The notes under the pieces: generated by a model
The model's database searches: none
What the model was told of the DNA's origin: nothing
The model's input: only the letters and a program-made list of their open reading frames with translations
Assembly (NCBI GenBank): GCA_000277445.1
Contig: AJWJ01000275.1
Location: 1 to 30,483 of the forward strand
Direction of reading: 5' to 3'
Source of the DNA: Polysphondylium violaceum
Lineage: Eukaryota > Evosea > Eumycetozoa > Dictyosteliales > Dictyosteliaceae
DNA length: 30,483 nt
Shown: positions 9,971 through 20,931 of the stretch, piece by piece
Position numbering within the stretch: position 1 is the first letter of the stretch
Layout: each line of letters begins with the position of its first letter
Position numbers and translations under genes: made by a program

Positions 9971-12423
9971 GTTTTTGATTCACAATGTTGGACATGATGG
10001 CCAAAGACATTACTCTGGTGTCTTTGTCGGGATCGTTTTGAGAGATGTTGTAGAGCCATGACAGTATCTCTTCCAATTCGGCAGAGTAGTCTTGGTTGAT
10101 GGCTGCCAAGGACATGGGGAAAAATACACGCGAAAAGGCGAATAAGAGGGATCGACGGACATTTGCGTCTTGGTGGGACCGCAACGACCACAGGAAGCGG
10201 ACAAACTCTTTGCTCATGGATCGAATGTCGGCAGAGTTTTCAGCACACTCGATGATGACACCCAATGTATGCACGAGCTTGGCCAACACAAAGCTGTCGT
10301 ATCCGATCAGGTCCATGCTATAGCACTGGGTCACGCGATCGTATTTCTGCAAAAGGGGATAGAAAAACATCTTTGCATACAAATGGAATTCATTGGTCTT
10401 GGGCTGTGGCCTGGTATGTTTGGCCACGCCCCATCTACGCAACACAGTTCCTGTTGTCGCCGTTGTCTTTTCCGACTCCTTGTTGATGATAAACATTTTA
10501 TGTTTCTCGTCTTGTTGTTGCTGCTGTTGTAGTTGATTACCATCAACAGATTTACTTTGATCATCTTTTCCCGATAGATGTTTGGAGGAGTCTGCCAAAA
10601 CATCGAGAATTTCTACACGTTGCGCAAGACTAAAGTTTGGCATACTAAATGCTTTTGTCAGATAGGGGACAACATATTGCGTGGATTGGCATGCCAATGC
10701 AACGAGAGCTTCATGTCTGATCGATACAAAATTATCGACTTCATATTCATTTGTAAGATGAAGTAAAGAAGTGGCCAAGGTTTCACTCAAATCATCTAAA
10801 TCGTCTGGATTTTTCCAAACAATGCTTGAAATAGACTCTAACGCCACTTCCCATGAATCGGCTGTATGTTTTTGTGATTGTAATTCCAGTAAACAATCTC
10901 TTAGATATCTATTTAATAATAATAATGTTAATATCTATATCATCAACGACAGACAACAACAAATGAATAAACATACATTTTCTTTTTAATTGGATTTAAA
11001 TCAGATTCATCATCATCTAAATTATAAGGAACCAAGTCATCGTCATCGTCGTCTGGATTTTGATCATCGTCATCAATTTCCTCAATTCTAGCCTTTTGAA
11101 AGCCATCATCTTGATCGTCGTCATCAAAGTTTATAGGTTTATCTGGATCCTCGTATTTACTAAACTCTCTTTCCATTTGTTTTATATAGTTGTCTTTTTC
11201 TTTTGTATTCTTTTTACTGTTATTGTTGTTGCTATTGCTATTACTGTTATTACTATTATTTACATTATCATAATCATCTTGACCATCATCGTTGATAGGG
11301 TTAGGTAAATCAAAGACAAGACTAAAGCATTGTTGATCGGGTGTATTTAAATCATAGGTAAAAGAGAGTTGACCACTACCGTCCTCTCCACCGTCATTGA
11401 TAACAAAGCATTTTGAAAACAATTCAGCGATAACCATTCCTCTGACATTGATGTATCCAAGTGTTGATTTTAAATGTAAATCCACACCTTTTAACACGAG
11501 ATTCTTCAACTCTTGTCTTGTGTTGATTTGTACAAGAAACCTTTTCATAAAGTAAATGATATATCTACAGATACTAGAGTGCTGCTCATTTGTACAATGA
11601 CGTATATAGTACAAGTCTGACCAAGATATCAATAGTTTTTGTAGTGTATTAAATAGTAATTCGTTGTCACCATCAGTTCCATTCTCTTCAAACAAGTAGG
11701 CCAGTAAATCCATATACACATTTTGTGTGCCATTGTCAAACACCTTGTTTAATACCATTTTGTTTGTCATTACATACACTATGACTCTCGATTCCACTCG
11801 ATTGCTGTATATCTTGCCAAACAATATCTTGATAAATTGATTCTTTTGTTTATCTATATGTGTATATATTGAGGTTATTATCCATTCTACATATAAATAG
11901 TATGTTGTAAAAAATACATACAGTTGGGTAAATATCTAATGAGGGATTCTATAAATGAATCTAGAGAACTGCCTTGTAAGGATATGATAATCTTTGCACA
12001 TAAATCAATGGACAGATTATCTTTATCTTTATCTTGTGAATACTTGTTATTGAAATGTTTAATAAACACTTGAATAATAGGATCTTTGTATGATAGTTTG
12101 ATCATCTTTGAAAACAACAATGAGATTTGATTACTGAGAATAGATAGATTCTTTGTTTTCTCGTTATTCCATTTAATCGATACATTGTAATTGACAAAAT
12201 CTATACATTGTTGAACTACACTATTAAAATAACTCTTGTTGTCTAAAAAGTATTCAAATATTTCATTTCTAATTGATCTATGTTGTTGTTGCTTATTTGA
12301 TTGTTTGCTACTATAATTATTGTTGGATTGGTATCTAACTGTACTGATTAAATCTGGTATTGTACAAATAGCGTGTATTATCATATCCCAAGTACTACTT
12401 GAAATTAATATTGATGTATTGTA

Positions 12424-12455
<32 letters not shown>

Positions 12456-12960
12456 TACTATTATTACCACTATTACTCTGCTGTTGCTGTATTTTAATAA
12501 ACTCGTTATTCTGAAACTCTTTAAAGAGTTTAGAGATGTAGTTTTGTTGATAAAATTTATACAGTATATTGATGACAAAGTTTAATTTAAAGCTATTATC
12601 ACTACTATTGTCGCTATTGTTACTATTATAGTTTTCTAACAAAAAGGTTGATAGCACTATATATGAATCGACAAGTATACCATTGATAAAAAAAAAGCTT
12701 TCAAACAGTTGTTTGTCAGGCTCGTTGAATGCGAAATACCAATTATCCAATACGTTCTCTAAAAGGATCTTTAGAAATTCAGATACAACTTTTCCATGAC
12801 TTTGATAAGACGCCACCGCTGATGTTGTTGTTTTAGATACAGCTATCTCTGTTAAAATGGACTTTAACTCTCGAAGATGTTCGATAATATCTTTAACATT
12901 TTTGCTTTGACACAGTGACTGTATGATATCTCTTTCATTGATTGAAACTTCACTTGTCAT
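9966..12960 (-). CDS. telo2: TELO2/Tel2, TTT-complex subunit for PIKK maturation
   Basis: Three exons, 12960-11922, 11853-10977 and 10908-9966, give 952 aa; human TELO2 is 837. TELO2 works with TTI1, TTI2 and HSP90 co-chaperones to assemble and stabilise ATM, ATR, mTOR and other PIKK kinases. The C-terminal third is diagnostic: IYLRDCLLELQ at the start of exon 3, IRHEALVAL, LAQRVEILDVLA, FFYPLLQKYDR, LAKLVHTLGVIIECAEN, and FVRFLWSLRSHQDANVRRSLLFA. The N-terminal half is helical with Asn/Gln runs; an acidic Asp-rich stretch precedes exon 3. The start is ATG at 12960 (MTSEV), as the longer open frame begins at TTG. The exon 1-2 join is the least certain: I paired GTATGT at 11921 with the AG at 11854 (68 bp intron). 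A nearer AG would leave an intron of about 31-37 bp. Confidence 0.92.
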
Positions 12961-13125
12961 CTTCTTCACTCGGGCGTCAATGAAAGAAATATTCAATAAA
13001 ATTTAAAAAAAAAAAAAAAAAAGAAATTTTGCGCATAAATTCCTTTTTTGGAGACAGACAAGGCCAAGGTGCACCTTCAAATAATCATCAGTTATTCATT
13101 TATTGTGTAAAAGTTTGACTATATT

Positions 13126-13131
13126 TTTATT
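13126..13131 (-). terminator. AATAAA overlapping the MMS19 stop codon
   Basis: The minus strand reads AAAATAAAAA at the MMS19 end, with TAA as stop. TELO2 begins only 166 bp downstream, so a short 3' UTR would keep the two transcripts apart. Confidence 0.4.
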
Positions 13132-16100
13132 TTGAAAGAATATACCAACTATTTCTACATTTGGAAGCATCTCTACGAACCAATCTCTTCTTGTCATCCA
13201 AGGCAGGGACAATACCGGCAATAACTTTACCTCTAAATGGATAGATGTTGTGATATGGAATGCTAACGGAAATAAAATAGAGTATTTCAAGACTTGATTT
13301 TCTAGATTTTTGGTTTGGTGCAGAAACGGATAGTTTGATTAATGATGGAACCAATGAATCCAAATAACTGGTAAAGCTAGTTGGTGTTTCTTTGATCAAC
13401 ATTAATAAAGTTTGTAAACTACTTTCCAATAATAAATAGCTTTGTTGAGATTCATTTGTATCTTCGTTATTATTATTTGTGACAACAAAAGATTTAAGTG
13501 AATGCATAACAATTGGTAAAATTTCATCCAATTCACCAAGTAACATATCTTTGGAAACGTGTTCCAACAGATTTGAAATTGCAATCAAGTATTTTGATGA
13601 CAACATTTGATTGTCTTTGTTTTCTTTGAATGAATTTAAAAGAATGGAAAACATCAATGTAAAGAATTTTTGTTGATATAATATCTGAGAGAGGTATATT
13701 AATAAAATGATTATTTAATTGATAATAATTAATAGTTAATATACTTACTTTAATTACTGAACCAGATTTATCATTTAGGATATCTGAATCACAAAGCAAT
13801 GTATAAAAGGATTTACAAGCGAGCTTAGAGATATCAGAGTCTGGATTTGAAATCAAAGAGGAGATAAAGGTGGCCAATTCAATGTTGATTGGATGACCGT
13901 TGGTCAACAGGGCTTTGGTGCACCATGTGAGCAAGACAATGAGGCGGAGTTTGAGTGGGAGAGATGATTCGTTGGAAAGGATGGGTGCAATGATATTCGA
14001 TTTGAAATATTCAATAGTAATTTCGTTTGGCGATTGTTTGTTTAGTATTGATGCATAGGATTTAACACATTCAATGCTAATGTGGTCAGGTACATTTAGG
14101 TCCAAACTAGTGTCAAAAAGAGCTTGTTTTAATGATTGATTCGAGGATAAATCTGTCTTGCTTTGCGAGATGATACAAGTGAATATTGGGATCAAGTATT
14201 TGTAAATCAACGGGGTGGCAGAGGCAAATGGTTTAAATTCTTGGACATTGTCTGGGAACAAAAGTGATAGATTTCCATTCAAATATACATCAATGACATC
14301 GGTGATAGCATTCTCTTGACTGGATCGACTTGTGTTTTGGATGATAGAACGTATGGTATCTAAACAAGGTGTGCATATAATGTTAAAGTAGTCCAAATGC
14401 TGTTGTTGTTGTTGTTGATTATTGATTGCTGTGGCAATGTAGATTATTTGTTTAAATAGACCTTTGATCAATGGGAAGAGAATGGATTGGCAACAGATAG
14501 TCATAGAGGTCTCGTTGGTAGAGGAATCGAGTATTTTAGAGATACTGAGTAATACCAATTTACTCTTTTCAAAATCCTCTTTGGTTGACCAAGATTCTTT
14601 GATATTGTGTTGAATAAGTCCTTGGATTTGTGGAATCACGGTATCCAAAAGCAATTGATGACTGCATAGTTTTCCAAATGCGTCCAGATAGTATTGGAGC
14701 TCACGAGTGTTGTCGGCACTCACGGAATTGATCATTTGCAACAGAGTAGGCACAACATATCCATTCAATATTGTGGTCTCTTCATTTGTGGCAATATTGT
14801 AAATGGAATCCAAACTCTTTTGTCTGAGGGTATCATCGGTGGAATTGATAAGCGATACCAAGACCTTGAGAATAGTGTCTCTCTTTTCTCTATCCAATAA
14901 AAAGTTGAAACTATCATTTGATTTCTTTGATATATATAAATTTGACAAACACTCAATCGATGCTGATCTCATGGCCGATGATGAATTCAATAAAGAGTCT
15001 GATAATAATTGATAAAGTGTATCGTGATAAGGAGTGAGCGGGTTCTCGCCATCATATTGCTTCTCTTGTTGTTGAAATGATATCATATTTGCTTTAATAA
15101 TATCATTTAAAAGACCAATAATGGATACTTGTTCGTTGATCTTTAATGTACCAGATTCATTTCCACCAGCTGCAATACTAATATCTTTAAAGAAACTAAA
15201 TAGATTTGGTAATATAGTTTTCAATACTATTTTTGATGATATTGCTATATTATAGTAGGAGTAATATATCTTGTATTAGTATCTATATAATTTCGTACAA
15301 CAACACCAATACACCAATACATACGACTAGCACAAACAGTTTGGAATAAAATGGAAGCACAGTAAATGGATATTTTTGAATCTTGTGATGATTTAATGTG
15401 ATGAAGACACTCTTTTATAATGATCTCTAAAAATGAATTTAATACGGTTTCATCTCTAGTGAATATTCTAGTTAGTTGGAATATAGTCTTTTTAGATTCC
15501 TCAATTACATTTTCTTTTTTATGAGTTAATATCTAGAGTAAATTAACAGTATTAATATATGAATATATGAATTGGGTGGCGTTTACTTCAATATTTATAT
15601 TACATTTGTTCTTAAAGTACTCCAAATATCTTCAAGATAAGGTGTAATTGCATAGGGACCATAATTTTTACAACAATAAACTAAAGTATGAAGAGATTCA
15701 ATCTAGTAGCATTATTATTAGAGTATTAGTATCTCCAATTATTGGGTATCGAGAATGAGATCATCAATAATTACTTTAGTCTCAACTAAATTTGAACAAA
15801 TTTTATCGATAAGAAATGGAATACAATGTTGGGCCAATAATGGAGTGCAAACAAAACATGATAAAAGTGCATTTGATAGATCATCTTTGCTAATTGAGTT
15901 TGGATCGTTTGGTTTGGGATTAAAAGAGATTGGATAGTAGCATGAAAGTATTTCAAAGAGACTTTCTGTGAATTTGGCATACTCGGGTATGTTTTTAATG
16001 ACCTTGGGTAGTAATTGAAAAGAGTATAATATATTTCTGGGATCCTTTTCCCCGTCGATGAATTGCAAATATCCTGCCATAAAATCACTCTTTAACTCTT

Positions 16101-16658
16101 GAATCTCTGGCAAACATTTGTCAAACATGATGTTGATGATCTGCAACACCATCTTTCTATGAGAGTGTGGTAGTGTCGATGGATGGACTTCGGTGAATAT
16201 GCTATAGTATTGTATGATAAAGTATTAATATTAGACTATGACTGCTGCTGATGAGACTACACCTATTCTATTTACCCTCTTAATATCTTTTGGTTGTTGG
16301 GGTACTCTAAAGTATGATTTGTGAGTAAACCTGTCAAACCTTTGATGACTTCGGCAGCACAAGAGTAATCTTGTAAACGATCAGAAAAGAATGCAGAGAG
16401 AAAATGTAGTTGATCTTGGTTGAGAGGGAGATCCGGTAAACGGCAGAGTACCTCTGACAATAACAAAGTACCTCGTGCACGCAATATTGAATCTCTACTC
16501 TTTAAATAATCGCCCAAAGATAACACTAGACTATGAATTTCAATCTTTTTACTACTCATCGACAGTAAAATGTGATTCAATGCACCTGATCTCACAGAGT
16601 CTTCATTGTTGTTATTACAATAGGCCTCTGTTAACTGTAGTAATTCATTTTGATTCAT
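13127..16658 (-). CDS. mms19: MMS19, cytosolic Fe-S targeting HEAT-repeat protein
   Basis: Six exons, 16658-16276, 16201-15775, 15702-15604, 15532-15325, 15244-13749 and 13684-13127, all phase-consistent, give 1056 aa; human MMS19 is 1030. MMS19 delivers Fe-S clusters with the CIA complex to DNA polymerases, XPD/TFIIH and other nuclear proteins. N-terminal marks are LRARGTLLLSEVLCRLP and LTGLLTNH; then YYPISFNPKPNDPNSISKDDL, an almost invariant MMS19 block. The exon 2-3 join gives ETKIESLHTLVYCC. The C-terminus holds ALDDKKRLVRRDA and NSWYILS. HEAT-type helices run throughout. Exon 2 uses a donor inside an open frame (AAA|GTAATT at 15774); reading on would truncate the protein after about 10 residues. 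The gene lies 166 bp upstream of TELO2 on the same strand and is divergent from the transporter gene. Confidence 0.94.
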
Positions 16659-17250
16659 TTCTAAATTTATATCTATATATCTATATATCTATATATCTCG
16701 AAAGGAATATGCAAAATCGAAAGGGGGTAAAAACTCCAATTATAATTATAAATTAAATAGAAAAAAAAAAAAAAATTAAAAATCTTTTCAATTCAACTAG
16801 TTCTCTTTCTTTTTTGCTAACCTCACACCAGTCTGTTGAGCAAGTTAAAGATTCAATAAAACATTGAGGAGTAAAATCAATGTTTTATTGGTCTTGAATT
16901 GTTAGATTCTATTTGCTGAAAATCTGAAATCTTGATCTATGATTTTGAAAAAAAGAAACTTGTTTGGAAAAAAGAAATTTATAACAAAGAAGAATCTTTA
17001 TTTGACAATTCTAAAGAATACCAAAATCTCATATTGATCAATTTTCTATCTAAAAAATAGGTATGAAAAAAGAGTGTTTTTTGAAAAAAATAAATGGTTC
17101 ATCGATCGTGGATTATTTTTGTTTTTTTTTTTTATTTTATTTTTATTTTTGATGTGTGTCATTTCTGTCACCGCAACCTGGAGCTTGAATTTATGTATCG
17201 CACAAAAATAGTTGGATGAGAATTATTTTTAGAAAATAACAGCAGCAACG
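16659..17250. promoter_or_regulatory. Divergent promoter region between MMS19 and the transporter gene
   Basis: This 592 bp gene-free space must hold promoters for both outward-facing genes. Near the MMS19 start (16671-16698) is a short tandem of CTATATAT units. Poly(A) and poly(T) runs occur at 16759-16778 and 17113-17155. A perfect hairpin lies at 16854-16890 and is listed separately. No convincing coding frame is present. Confidence 0.6.
16854..16890. repeat. Perfect 14-bp inverted repeat with a 9-nt loop
   Basis: The left arm CAATAAAACATTGA (16854-16867) and right arm TCAATGTTTTATTG (16877-16890) are exact reverse complements around GGAGTAAAA. AAGA just outside the left arm also pairs with TCTT outside the right arm after a 2-bp mismatch. 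It lies about 195 bp upstream of MMS19 and 360 bp upstream of the transporter start. Confidence 0.9.
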
Positions 17251-18893
17251 ATGATAATCTTAGATGGCTTCAAAACATTTAATTTCAGACTCTTTATTGC
17301 CATCTTTATCACTAAACTCTTGCCCACGATCTATTTGACAGTAAGATGGTATTTCTTGGGTTACATTCCCACAGATTGGGGATTCAATATCGCCAGTCAA
17401 ATGCAATGGCTCAACTTGGTCTATGAAATCATTCAAGAGATGTTTATCTATCCCCTCTACCATCTGCTCGGCGAGGCCTTGTCTGACAGCAAGGAATTCC
17501 AGAATCGTGTCAGAGGCGGCCTGTTTGTGACGTTTATCGTGTACAGCTTGGTGTCGGTGGTGGTGATTTGCGCCACTCGACCACTCTTGGTATTGATGGC
17601 CCAACAGGAAGAGCTGATTGACATGTCGATAACATACATCAGATTAGAGACCGTTGGAATTATAATTAATTCTTTGTGGAGCTTTACGATCCTGGTGTTT
17701 GTGACATTGAGAAAAGATATCTACATGTACATCACTTTGGTGATCCAGGTGGTCCTCTCGATCATTTTGGACACATTTTTAGTCAGCGACCTCCGTGTCT
17801 CTGCCCACTTGGGTGTGAATGGAATTGCCGTTACCAACATTGTTGCCAACTTTATCAACCTCTGTGTCTCGCTCTATCTATTGCACCGCGAGGGAATTTT
17901 GAAACTCAACAAAAACGATTTTGTACCCAATTTCAAATGGCTGCTCAAGTGGTTCAATATCGGGAAATACTCGGGCCTCGAGTCTTTCTGTAGAAACTTT
18001 GCCTTTATGATGATGGTCATCCGTATGGCCAACAGCATCAACCAAAGCGGCACCTACTGGGTATCCAATAACTTTATATGGCAGTATCTATTGCTGCCAA
18101 CCCTCGCCCTCTCGGATCTCGTCAAAAAAGAGGTGGCCGAAGATATCACCAATATCCGTAAAAAGACATGTGGTTACCTTCTCATGTCATTTGTATTTAT
18201 CGCACTGTGGCTCATATCGATACCCGTTTGGAAACCATATATGTACTATGTTATAAATTTACCAATGTACCAAGACGTCTACCCCGTCGTGCTCGTCCAA
18301 ACAGGCTTTTATTTTTCATTTATTTTCAACAACGCCATTATGGACAGTACTTTTTACGGTGCTGGAAAGACTCTCTACCTCTTGATTCAGTCCATTTGTA
18401 TTAGTGTGATCTATTACGGAATTATGTTTATTCTTTATAAAAAAGGTATTGTATATATATTTTAAATGGCAATTGATCGTCCAATCCACTAATAATGAAT
18501 TAATAATTAGATATTTTTGTTCCAACGTTACATAGTATATCATTGATGTTTGGGTTTGGTATTCTGTTGGATTTTATTCCAACTTTTGTACTCTATTGGA
18601 GGTTTTTGAAAAAGAAACAGATAATGATTGACTTAACATTTAGAGAACAAGATAAACAAAACGACACTCTTTTAAAAGATCTCAGTGACAGCTCACTATC
18701 TCCTCCCTTGTCTCCAGCTTTAGACCCGACCCAAAATACTAAATCAATTGTTGATTTTATAGATGCAATAGAGATACCAAATGAGAATGGCGATGATGGA
18801 AACAATGTGGTCATCAATGACAACAATGAAGTTATGGAAAATAGAGAAACTAATCGAGATGTAAAAAACATTGAAGATTTAGATATAGAATAA
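17251..18893 (+). CDS. MATE-like multi-pass membrane transporter
   Basis: Two exons, 17251-18445 and 18511-18893, give 525 aa. Exon 1 stays open past the donor but ends in intron-derived VYIF; splicing AAAAAAG|GTATTG to the AG at 18510 joins the last hydrophobic helix (LMFGFGILLDFIPTFVLYW). About 12 hydrophobic segments are visible, with two similar six-helix halves, as in MATE/MOP-superfamily exporters. Marks include IVYSLVSVVVICATRPLLVLM-type helices, LGVNGIAVTNIVANFINL (the common MATE helix 6 pattern) and a GKYSGLESFCRNF segment opening the second half. The 90-residue C-terminal tail is cytosolic and acidic. It may export organic cations or metabolites coupled to Na+ or H+. The family call is by pattern only; substrate is unknown. 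Exon 1 is clearly more GC-rich than its surroundings. Confidence 0.78.
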
Positions 18894-18897
18894 TAAA
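18892..18897 (+). terminator. AATAAA overlapping the transporter stop codon
   Basis: The end reads GAATAATAAAAAAG: TAA at 18891-18893 is the stop and AATAAA starts on its second base. The convergent TPR gene ends 52 bp further on. Confidence 0.4.
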
Positions 18898-18944
18898 AAA
18901 GTCAGAGATCTCTTTTAAGATTTAGATATATATTTATTAATAAA

Positions 18945-18950
18945 TTTATT
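18945..18950 (-). terminator. AATAAA overlapping the TPR gene stop codon
   Basis: The minus strand reads ACCAAATAAATT, with TAA as stop within AATAAA. A second AATAAA follows a few bases later. Confidence 0.45.
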
Positions 18951-20931
18951 TGGTGAAAAGTTTATAAGCCATAACACCAACAAAAGCGACTATAACAGAA
19001 ATACCAACGACTTGGAGAGGACCAACTGTGGCAAGTTGTTTAGTGTTTTCTTCTTCGACTTCAATTTCGTCAGAGTCTGAATCTGAGCATTCAGAGTCTG
19101 ATCCTGATTCTGATTCTGAACCAGATTCAGATTCACTTTCACTATCATCACTAGATTCGTCGTCTCTTTGTTTTGGTACTTGTTTTTTAGCGGTGGATGA
19201 AGTGGTTGGTTTAGATGATGATGATGCGGTGGTGGATTTGGTGGCGGCAGCGGTGGAACTAGTGGAAGCAGCTGCACTGGTGGTGGTGGAACTGGTGGTA
19301 GTGGTGGTGGTAGTAGTGGTAGTGGTGGTTTTGGTGGTTGGCTTAGAGGTGGTAGAGTCTTTGCTCAAAGATTTTTGCAAGTGTTCGACGGCTTCGAGGA
19401 TGGCTTCGTGTTTTGGATCGATCTTGAGACCATCGAGGTAATATTGCATAGCAGCTTCATTGTTTTTAAGTTTTTCCAAAGCTTGGCCAGCACGGTGATA
19501 GCCCTTGACCCATGATTGATCGATTTGGATCGATTCTATGGCGTCCTCTAAAGAGTCTTGGTAACGGTTGACCTTAAAGTTGGAGATTGATCTATTTGAA
19601 TACAATAAATGAGATGGACTAATTTCGATGGCTTGAGAGTATCTTTCAATGGCCTCGTAATAGAAACCATTCTTGTGATATTCGTTTCCTTCAAGTTTAT
19701 AAAAGTTTGCCATTTCACTAGACTTTAAGAGATTTACATCGGCTGAATCGTCTTCTTCAATATCTTCTTGTCCCTCATGCACTTGTTCTTCATCTGATGA
19801 TGATGATTCTTCTTCCTCTTGTTGTTTTTGTTCTTGTTCTTTATTTTCCTCTTGTGTGTTTTCTTGTTCTTGTTCTTTTTGTTGTTCTTGTTGATTGCCA
19901 TTACCATTTTCTTGTGGTTTTTCATCTTCACTATCCTCTTCAATAGTTGGTTTCTCTGATTCAGTTGGTTTTTGATCCTCTACAACTACAGTGGTTGTAG
20001 TGGTTGTAGTGGTGGTGGTAGTTTCTGTAACTGGAGTAGATTCTTGTTCTTCGATAGTTGGTTTTTCTTGTTCAACAACTGGAGTTGATTCCTCTACAAC
20101 AACTGCTTGCTCTTCAACAACTGGGGTTGATTCCTCTACAACAACTACTTGCTCCTCAACAACTGGGGTTGATTCTTCAACAACAACTGCTTGCTCTTCA
20201 ACAACTGGAGCTGATTCCTCAACAACTGGAGTTGATTCTTCTACAACAACTACTTGCTCTTCAACAACTGGAGTAGATTCCTCAACAACTGCTTGCTCTT
20301 GGACAACCTCTTCAACTACTTTTTCTTCTTCAACAGCTGGTTCCTCAGCAACTGGAGTTGGTTCTTCAACAACTTTTTCTTGTTCTTCAACAGCTGGTTC
20401 TTCAGCAACGACTGCTTTTTCTTCTTGTTTTTCTTCTTCAACAACAACTGCTTCTTGTTCTTCAACAACTGGAGTTGATTCCTCAACCTTTTCTTGTTCT
20501 TGAGTTGCAACTGGGGTAGATTCTTCTTGTTCAACAACAGCGACTGGTTCATCTTGTTCAACTTGTTTCTCTTCCTCCTCTACCACTGGTGTAGGTTCCT
20601 CTTGTTTTTCTTCTTCAACAACAGCGACTGGTTCGTCTACAGTTGATGTTTCAGATTTAGAAGATGATTCATCGTTTGTTTCTGTACCATGTGACTGTTG
20701 TTGTTCAGCAGCTGCATCATCTACACTCGATACTTGATCTTGAATAACACTAGTAGTCTCTTCTTCAACTTTAGTTTGTTCTACTTGTTCTTGTTGTTGT
20801 TGTTGTTGTTCTTCTACAGCGTCCATATTGTTATCGTTATTTTCTAAAACCTTTAGTTTACTATCTAATCTATCGAGCGAATCTAAAATCTCTTCTTGTT
20901 TAATTTTCAATGATGATGTATCACTATTCAT
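18946..20931 (-). CDS. Tail-anchored TPR protein with Pro-Val-Glu repeats
   Basis: A single exon encodes 661 aa. Residues 1-80 are helical and acidic. About residues 80-300 are built of repeats such as STPVVEEQ and AVVVEE. A Glu/Gln/Lys-rich zone follows. Three TPR motifs lie at about 408-520: KLEGNEYHKNGFYYEAIERY, LLYSNRSISNFK and WVKGYHRAGQALEKL. Compared with the HSP90/HSP70-binding Hop TPR1, four of five carboxylate-clamp residues are kept (two Asn, Lys, Arg); the first Lys is Glu. A Thr/Ser/Ala run and a Ser-Asp-Glu acidic zone precede one hydrophobic helix, LQVVGISVIVAFVGVMAYKL, followed by FTK at the very end. That is the layout of a tail-anchored protein of ER or mitochondrial outer membrane. 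I infer a membrane-bound chaperone-docking role, somewhat like TOM70 or OEP61, but there is no direct family match. Confidence 0.85.
   Translation of the reverse strand: MNSDTSSLKIKQEEILDSLDRLDSKLKVLENNDNNMDAVEEQQQQQQEQVEQTKVEEETTSVIQDQVSSVDDAAAEQQQSHGTETNDESSSKSETSTVDEPVAVVEEEKQEEPTPVVEEEEKQVEQDEPVAVVEQEESTPVATQEQEKVEESTPVVEEQEAVVVEEEKQEEKAVVAEEPAVEEQEKVVEEPTPVAEEPAVEEEKVVEEVVQEQAVVEESTPVVEEQVVVVEESTPVVEESAPVVEEQAVVVEESTPVVEEQVVVVEESTPVVEEQAVVVEESTPVVEQEKPTIEEQESTPVTETTTTTTTTTTTVVVEDQKPTESEKPTIEEDSEDEKPQENGNGNQQEQQKEQEQENTQEENKEQEQKQQEEEESSSSDEEQVHEGQEDIEEDDSADVNLLKSSEMANFYKLEGNEYHKNGFYYEAIERYSQAIEISPSHLLYSNRSISNFKVNRYQDSLEDAIESIQIDQSWVKGYHRAGQALEKLKNNEAAMQYYLDGLKIDPKHEAILEAVEHLQKSLSKDSTTSKPTTKTTTTTTTTTTTTSSTTTSAAASTSSTAAATKSTTASSSSKPTTSSTAKKQVPKQRDDESSDDSESESESGSESESGSDSECSDSDSDEIEVEEENTKQLATVGPLQVVGISVIVAFVGVMAYKLFTK
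20060..20330 (-). repeat. 42-bp coding tandem repeats (14-aa units)
   Basis: Successive units on the plus strand run from GTTGATTCCTCTACAAC to the next GTTGATTC with a period of 42 bp. They encode STPVVEEQAVVVEE-type units on the minus strand. Units differ by a few substitutions and some are shortened, so the array is imperfect and partly degenerate toward 20520. Confidence 0.85.

Noticed and set aside
10096-10603. Plus- and minus-strand open frames over the TELO2 3' exon
   Set aside because: They lie in a GC-richer conserved coding block where stops are rare; the TELO2 frame fully explains the sequence.
11857-11921. Very short alternative TELO2 intron
   Set aside because: It would leave only about 31 bp of intron, below the usual dictyostelid minimum; the 68 bp choice also keeps frame.
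12961-12996. Longer TELO2 N-terminus beginning at 12996
   Set aside because: The codon there is TTG, and the segment is preceded by an A-run. The first ATG (12960) gives a sensible N-terminus.
19991-20561. Long open frames on both strands over the TPR repeat region
   Set aside because: They are frame shadows of the 42-bp repeat; the minus-strand Pro-Val-Glu frame continues into the TPR and membrane segment, so it is the real one.
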